This document shows positions 13,015 to 16,951 of a stretch of DNA of 16,951 bases, piece after piece. The notes under the pieces are model-generated. The model was given only the letters and a program-made list of their open reading frames with translations, ran no database searches and was not told the DNA's origin. Position numbers and translations under genes: made by a program. Source of the DNA: an uncultured bacterium (GTDB lineage Bacteria > Methylomirabilota > Methylomirabilia > Rokubacteriales > CSP1-6); NCBI GenBank assembly GCA_946479205.1, contig CAMLFJ010000012.1, positions 1 to 16,951 on the forward strand, written 5' to 3'. How positions within the stretch are numbered: position 1 is the stretch's first letter; every line of letters starts with the position of its first letter.

Positions 13015-13715
13015 GTCCTCCGCGCTCCTCGCGCCAGCGCCTCCGCGCTGGCCACATCCAGCGCCCGGTCCACATCCACCACCGTCTCGATGATCTCCCC
13101 GTAGAGCGGCTCGCCGCTCTCGTGCAGCCAGCCCAGGTACTCGCGCAGCCGCCCGAGCTCCCGCGCGGGGGCGAGCCTTCTCGCCCGATCTGAGACACGA
13201 TACACCCCCGCGGTGACCAGCCCGCTATCCGCCGTACCGAGCCCCTCCACGCGGCCGCCCGCCCCGAGCGTCACCCAGAGCGGCTTCTCGTCCGACACGA
13301 ACGGGGTGACCGCGAGCACGGTGGCGTCCGCGGGCCGGTTCGCGGCGGCGGCCGCGAAGCGCGCGAAGTCCTCCGCCGCGCACCACGCGTCCACCGTGGA
13401 CACCAGCATCGGTCCGGCGGGGCCGCGCCCGGTCACCGCCCGGAAGCTCTCGAGCGACGACGCGGTGGTCTTCACGATGAAGTCGATCGCGAGCGCGGGG
13501 AACCGCGACCGGACCCACTCGACGCACTCGCGATCCTGCTCGTTCAGTATGACGGTGATCGCGGTGATCCCGGCTGTCGTGAAATTGCGCAACACCGCGC
13601 CGATCAGGGGCAGCCCGGCCACCTCCACCATGGGCTTCGGCACCCGGTAGCCGTCCGCGCGCAGGCGACTGCCCTCGCCGGCCGCGATGATCGCGCCACG
13701 CACCGCCTCCGCCAT
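13011..13715 (-). CDS. Nucleotidyltransferase (sugar- or polyol-phosphate NTP transferase)
   Basis: 234 residues. The N-terminal signature IIAAGEGSRLRADG at 9-22 with Lys27-Pro28, followed by VEVAGLPLIGAVLRNF, is the standard NTP-transferase opening; VSTVDAW near 109 supplies the metal-binding Asp, and ETVVDVDRALDVASAEAL closes the fold. Such enzymes make NDP-sugars or CDP-alcohols from NTP and a phosphorylated alcohol. The intact catalytic loop contrasts with the degenerate one in the CDP-alcohol transferase downstream, so this gene probably supplies that enzyme's activated donor. ATG at 13715 shares one base with the HAD gene's stop (TGATG). The longer upstream reading (to 13775) lies in the HAD gene and has no family match. 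Confidence 0.87.
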   Translation of the reverse strand: MAEAVRGAIIAAGEGSRLRADGYRVPKPMVEVAGLPLIGAVLRNFTTAGITAITVILNEQDRECVEWVRSRFPALAIDFIVKTTASSLESFRAVTGRGPAGPMLVSTVDAWCAAEDFARFAAAAANRPADATVLAVTPFVSDEKPLWVTLGAGGRVEGLGTADSGLVTAGVYRVSDRARRLAPARELGRLREYLGWLHESGEPLYGEIIETVVDVDRALDVASAEALARGARRT

Positions 13716-14398
13716 CAGAGCAGCAGGGCCTCCACGTCCGTCAGTGAATGGATCATCGCGTCGCCCGGGCAGCACGGCTCCCCGGGCGGCGGGTCGGCGA
13801 TCAGCCAGATGTGCCGCATGCCGAGCGCCCGCGCGCCCGCCATGTCCCGGGCCGCCGAATCGCCCACGAATATGGCATCGCGGGGGGCCACCCCGAGCCC
13901 GTCCAGGGCCCGCATGAAGATGCGCGGATCCGGCTTGGAGAATCCGGCCGGCACGGAGTCGACGACGACCCCGAACAGAGATCGGATCGACGTATTATGA
14001 CATACGGTTTCGAGGTTCCCATAGAAGTTGGACACGATGCCGAGGCGATAGCGCGCGCCGAGCCGCGCGAGCAGCGCCTGGTTCCGACGCAGATGGCGGT
14101 GCGCGTCGGCGAGAAAGCGGTCGGCCACGCGCGCGATCATCCGCTCGTCCTGCACCGCGAGGCCGGCCGCCACGTCGGCGGTGAGGCGCCGCACCGTGTC
14201 CTCGAAGGACAGCGTGTCCGGGATCGCCCCGACCAGCGCGTCGTCGGCGCGGTAGAAGACGGGATCGAAGACCTCGGCGCGCTCCGCCGCCCCCTCGGCG
14301 CGCCAGAGGGTGAAGAACCGCTCCTTCCACGTCAGCCCGTCGGCGTCGAGCGTGCCCCCGAAGTCGAAGAGCAGCGCGGCCGCGGGCCGCTCAGACAG
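13715..14398 (-). CDS. HAD-superfamily hydrolase
   Basis: 227 residues. Motif I is LLFDFGGTLDADG with Asp12, motif II IVSNFYG, motif III FSKPDPRIF, and motif IV IFVGDSAARDM: a complete HAD layout with a helical cap between motifs I and II. In motif I the second Asp of DxD is Gly14 (DFG). Many HAD homologues show this, but phosphatases normally use that Asp as acid/base, so activity is uncertain. The start is CTG at 14398-14396, with GGAGG (14405-14409) exactly six bases before it; no ATG, GTG or TTG fits before motif I. It overlaps the oxidoreductase stop by 8 nt. It is the first of the six cluster genes; removal of a phosphate from a polyol phosphate is a plausible job. Confidence 0.85.
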   Translation of the reverse strand: MSERPAAALLFDFGGTLDADGLTWKERFFTLWRAEGAAERAEVFDPVFYRADDALVGAIPDTLSFEDTVRRLTADVAAGLAVQDERMIARVADRFLADAHRHLRRNQALLARLGARYRLGIVSNFYGNLETVCHNTSIRSLFGVVVDSVPAGFSKPDPRIFMRALDGLGVAPRDAIFVGDSAARDMAGARALGMRHIWLIADPPPGEPCCPGDAMIHSLTDVEALLL

Positions 14399-16409
14399 GC
14401 GCGACCTCCACCGCCGCGTCGAACGCGGCCTGGCCCGCCGAGAAGCCGAACGCGTCGACCGCCGCGTCCGGGATGCAGGCCTCGCCGGAGGTGAGCCGGT
14501 TGAGCCCGTCCCAGCCATCGCGTATCCACACGGTGCGCGCGGGCACACGGTCGGTCACCCGCGCGCGGGCGCGCATCTCGCCGCGCTCGTTGAACACGCG
14601 CACCGCCGCGCCGTCCGCCACCTCGCGCGCGGCCGCGTCGGCGGGCGAGAGCCACAGCACCGGCTCGGGCTCGAGCGCGGCCAGCGACGGCAGCGCGCGG
14701 CCGTGATCGTAGAAGCCGTGGAAGTGGGCGAGGGTCCGTCCCTGGCGGAGAACGAGCGGGAAGCGCCCCGCGGGCAGGTCCTCGTGCACCGGCAGCGGGG
14801 ACAGGCCGAAGCTCTCGGCGCGCTGCGAGTAGAGCTCCACCTTCCCGGACGGCGTGGGGAACGCCAGATCGGGATGGCCCACGTGCGAGACGCGGAGCGC
14901 GCGGATGCCGCCCTCCGCGCGCAGGGCCGCCACGGTGGCGTGCCCGGTGGCGGGATGATCGAGGATCGCGTCGATGGGTCCCGCCGCGTCCGCCCACGGG
15001 TAGAAGTCGGCGATGTCGAGGCGCCGCGCGAGCTCCCGCAGCACCCACGCGCCGGTGCGCGTCTCCCCGGGGGGCGGCAGGGCCGGCTCCATCAGGTAGA
15101 GATGCGTGTTGGTCGCCTTGCAGCCGAGCTCCTCGAGCCACGACGTGCCGGGCAAGACGACATCCGCGAAGCGTCGCGCGGTGTCGTTCCAGAAGAGCTC
15201 GTGGCTGACGATCAGCTCCTGGCGGGCCAGGGCCGCCTCGACGCGGACGGTGTCCGCGAACGACGAGAGCATGTCGGTGCCGAAGAGGAGCAGTGCGCGC
15301 ACCCGGCCGTTCTCGAGCGCCTCGGTCACGCGCGGCATCTGGTTCGGCACGTAGTCGCCGGGCGGCCGCTTCTCGCCCAGCGCGATGTCGGTCAGGCCGA
15401 AGCCGTGGCCCTTGCTGCCGTGACGCGGGCCCAGGCCGCCGCCCGCCACGCCCAGGTTGCCGGTGAGCGCGGGCAGGCACGCCACCGCGCGCGCGCCCTG
15501 CCAGCCGTTGGCCCCCTTGTGCATGCTGCTGCCGCCCAGCACGATCATGGCCGGCCGCGTCGCCGCGTAGCGCCGGGCCAGACCCGCGATGACCGCCTCG
15601 TCGAGCCCGGTGACCGCGGCGGCCCACGCGGGCGGGTAGCCCCGCACGTGGTCGGCGAGGGCGTCGAACCCCACGGTGTGCCGCGCCACGAACTCCCGAT
15701 CGCAGAGGTCCTCCGCGATCAGCACGTGCATCATCCCGAGGGCCAGCGCCGCGTCGGTGCCGGGCCGGATGATCAGCACCTCGTCCGACTGCGCCGCCGC
15801 CTCGGTGCGCCGCACGTCGATGGTGACAACCTGCGCGCCGCGGCGGCGCGCCGCCACCAGGTGCGGGGCGGTGTTGGGCTGGCTCGCGAGATTGGCGCCC
15901 CACATGAGAATGAGCTCCGAGTGGGCTCCCATGTCCTCCTTGGTATTGGTCTCGAGCGGGCCGGTGAGCCCGATGCCGAAGCCGCCGAGCCCCCAGCAGA
16001 TCATGGTGGGCGCCCACCACTGGCAGCCCCAGAGGTTGGCGAAGCGGCGGAGCAGCTCCGAGTTCACCCGGGTGCCGTAGTTGTTGGCGAAGAACCCGTG
16101 GCCCGACCAGAGCCCGACCGCTTCGCGTCCGACCGCCTGCAGGCGGTCCGCGATGCGATCGAGCGCGGCGTCCCACGTCACCTCCCGGAACGGCGCGTCG
16201 CGCCGGTCGCGCGCGAGCGGGGTCAGCAGGCGCTGCGGGTTCCCGATGATCTCGCGCGAGGCGTGGCCGCGCACGCACAGGAAGCCGCGGCTGTCGGGAT
16301 TGTCCGGATCCCCCGCGACCTCGACGAGCCGCCCGTCCTCGACGGTGACGAGCATCCCGCAGAGGGTGGGATGGCAGTTCATCGGGCACATGGTGCGGAT
16401 GGTGGCCAT
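14391..16409 (-). CDS. Molybdopterin-dependent oxidoreductase catalytic subunit (DMSO reductase family)
   Basis: 672 residues. Cysteines 8, 12, 17 and 45 (C-x3-C-x4-C-x27-C) would hold the N-terminal [4Fe-4S] cluster, followed by GFLCVRG and the P1-P4 region typical of formate dehydrogenase/nitrate reductase-like enzymes. TMICWGLGGFG places Cys138 where the Mo/W ligand is expected. MWGANLASQPNTAPH, GTDAALALGMMHVLI, GGSSMHKGANGWQ and the C-terminal pterin-binding FPTPSGKVELYS match the family. No Tat signal precedes the cluster, so it is probably cytoplasmic. No electron-transfer or membrane subunit gene is adjacent, so donor and substrate are unknown. ATG start 16 nt after alaS, with GAGG nine bases upstream. 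Confidence 0.88.
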   Translation of the reverse strand: MATIRTMCPMNCHPTLCGMLVTVEDGRLVEVAGDPDNPDSRGFLCVRGHASREIIGNPQRLLTPLARDRRDAPFREVTWDAALDRIADRLQAVGREAVGLWSGHGFFANNYGTRVNSELLRRFANLWGCQWWAPTMICWGLGGFGIGLTGPLETNTKEDMGAHSELILMWGANLASQPNTAPHLVAARRRGAQVVTIDVRRTEAAAQSDEVLIIRPGTDAALALGMMHVLIAEDLCDREFVARHTVGFDALADHVRGYPPAWAAAVTGLDEAVIAGLARRYAATRPAMIVLGGSSMHKGANGWQGARAVACLPALTGNLGVAGGGLGPRHGSKGHGFGLTDIALGEKRPPGDYVPNQMPRVTEALENGRVRALLLFGTDMLSSFADTVRVEAALARQELIVSHELFWNDTARRFADVVLPGTSWLEELGCKATNTHLYLMEPALPPPGETRTGAWVLRELARRLDIADFYPWADAAGPIDAILDHPATGHATVAALRAEGGIRALRVSHVGHPDLAFPTPSGKVELYSQRAESFGLSPLPVHEDLPAGRFPLVLRQGRTLAHFHGFYDHGRALPSLAALEPEPVLWLSPADAAAREVADGAAVRVFNERGEMRARARVTDRVPARTVWIRDGWDGLNRLTSGEACIPDAAVDAFGFSAGQAAFDAAVEVAPV
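14405..14409 (-). promoter_or_regulatory. Shine-Dalgarno of the HAD gene (CTG start)
   Basis: GGAGG on the minus strand inside the end of the oxidoreductase gene, six bases before CTG 14398. It supports CTG as the true initiation codon. Confidence 0.6.
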
Positions 16410-16425
16410 GTGCGGGTGCCTCGGG

Positions 16426-16905
16426 CTACGCCTGCGCCGTCCGCTCCACCCAGCCCGCCACCGCGGCCAGGGCCTCGTCGAGCTTCGCGGGATCCTTGCC
16501 GCCGGCCTGGGCCAGGTCGGGGCGGCCGCCGCCCCCGCCGCCCACGATCTTCGCGATCTCCTGCACGAGACGGCCCGCGGGGAAGCGCTTCATCAGGTCC
16601 TTCGAGACGGCCGCGACCAGGCTCACCTTGCCGTCCACCCCGCTGCCGAGCAGGATGATCCCCGACGGCAGGCGGTCCCGCAGCGTGTCCACCACCGCGC
16701 GCAGCCCGTCCGGGTCGAGCCCGTCGAGACGCGCGGCGAGCACGGTCACGCCCGCCACCTGCTTCGCGGTGGCCGCCAGATCCGGCGCCTGGCTCCGCGC
16801 GAGCTTGGTCTCGAGCTGGGCGAGCTGCTTCTCGAGCCGCTTCTGATCCTCGAGCAGCGCGGCGAGCCGCCGGGGCAGCTCGAGCGGCGGGATCTTGAGC
16901 AGGCC
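16426..16905 (-). CDS. alaS: Alanyl-tRNA synthetase, C-terminal end (5' part missing at contig end)
   Basis: 160 codons, open up to the adapter junction at 16905/16906. The reading begins with a coiled-coil segment (RRLAALLEDQKRLEKQLAQL) and continues into the DHHA1/C-Ala domain, with GKVSLVAAVSKDL and the glycine-rich IVGGGGGGRPDLAQAGG diagnostic of AlaRS C-termini. AlaRS charges tRNA-Ala; this part contributes to dimerisation and tRNA binding. The catalytic and editing domains lie beyond the assembled sequence. The stop is TAG, 16 nt before the oxidoreductase start, so the two may share a transcript. Confidence 0.93.
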   Translation of the reverse strand, partial: GLLKIPPLELPRRLAALLEDQKRLEKQLAQLETKLARSQAPDLAATAKQVAGVTVLAARLDGLDPDGLRAVVDTLRDRLPSGIILLGSGVDGKVSLVAAVSKDLMKRFPAGRLVQEIAKIVGGGGGGRPDLAQAGGKDPAKLDEALAAVAGWVERTAQA

Positions 16906-16951
16906 AGATCGGAAGAGCGTCGTGTAGGGAAAGAGTGTAGATCTCGGTGGT
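16906..16951. other. Illumina TruSeq adapter left in the assembly (artifact)
   Basis: The last 46 bases begin AGATCGGAAGAGCGTCGTGT and follow the reverse complement of the Illumina universal adapter to the window end, as I know it. The alaS reading frame is valid up to 16905 and is broken only by this sequence. It is not genomic. Confidence 0.97.

Noticed and set aside
12143..13198. Long N-terminal extension of the aminotransferase frame
   Set aside because: It runs through the ATP-grasp gene out of frame, is Arg/Gly/Ala-rich without motifs, and a GTG with a good ribosome site exists at 12142.
13985..14035. Locally lower GC inside the HAD gene
   Set aside because: It coincides with HAD motif II (SNFYGN) in an intact frame; codon needs explain it without invoking insertion.
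14310..16658. 782-codon open frame on the + strand
   Set aside because: Antisense to the molybdopterin enzyme and alaS; rich in Arg, Gly, Ala and His as expected of a shadow.

Overview
The window is about 17 kb of very GC-rich, tightly packed bacterial chromosome, with many 1-14 nt gene overlaps and many GTG, TTG and even CTG starts. It ends at the right in an Illumina adapter, so it is almost certainly the end of a metagenome contig. Gene content and composition fit an uncultured soil or subsurface lineage of the Rokubacteria/Methylomirabilota kind. That placement is a guess from general familiarity, not something the sequence proves.

Left part (1-1264, + strand): the 3' end of a MurG-like glycosyltransferase overlaps an NMT1/SsuA-type substrate-binding protein. 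It meets a minus-strand operon head-on.

Polyamine locus (1274-6806): two divergent operons share a 303-nt intergenic region with an AT-rich, hairpin-bearing core. Leftward: speD (S-adenosylmethionine decarboxylase), speE (aminopropyltransferase) and maf (nucleotide pyrophosphatase). Rightward: pyruvoyl-dependent arginine decarboxylase, a ureohydrolase (agmatinase family), a SAM methyltransferase and an RlmI-like rRNA methyltransferase. Together they encode a full route from arginine and SAM to a triamine or tetraamine. The aminopropyltransferase looks like the Thermus/ACL5 branch rather than the E. coli branch, so the route could run through aminopropylagmatine or end in thermospermine.

Convergent gap (6807-7071): no gene, but a nearly perfect 46-bp inverted repeat around an 84-nt loop that can itself fold.

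Right part (7072-16905, all minus strand, read right to left): alaS 3' end, an orphan molybdopterin oxidoreductase, then a run of overlapping genes: HAD hydrolase, nucleotidyltransferase, ATP-grasp ligase, class III aminotransferase, Gfo/Idh/MocA dehydrogenase and a CDP-alcohol phosphotransferase resembling di-myo-inositol-phosphate-phosphate synthases, followed by a CopD-like membrane protein. The six middle genes look like a pathway that oxidises and aminates a polyol or cyclitol, activates an alcohol phosphate as a nucleotide derivative, and transfers it to make a phosphodiester, either a lipid headgroup or a soluble compound. I know of no described pathway with exactly this gene set, and it is the strongest candidate here for an undescribed system.
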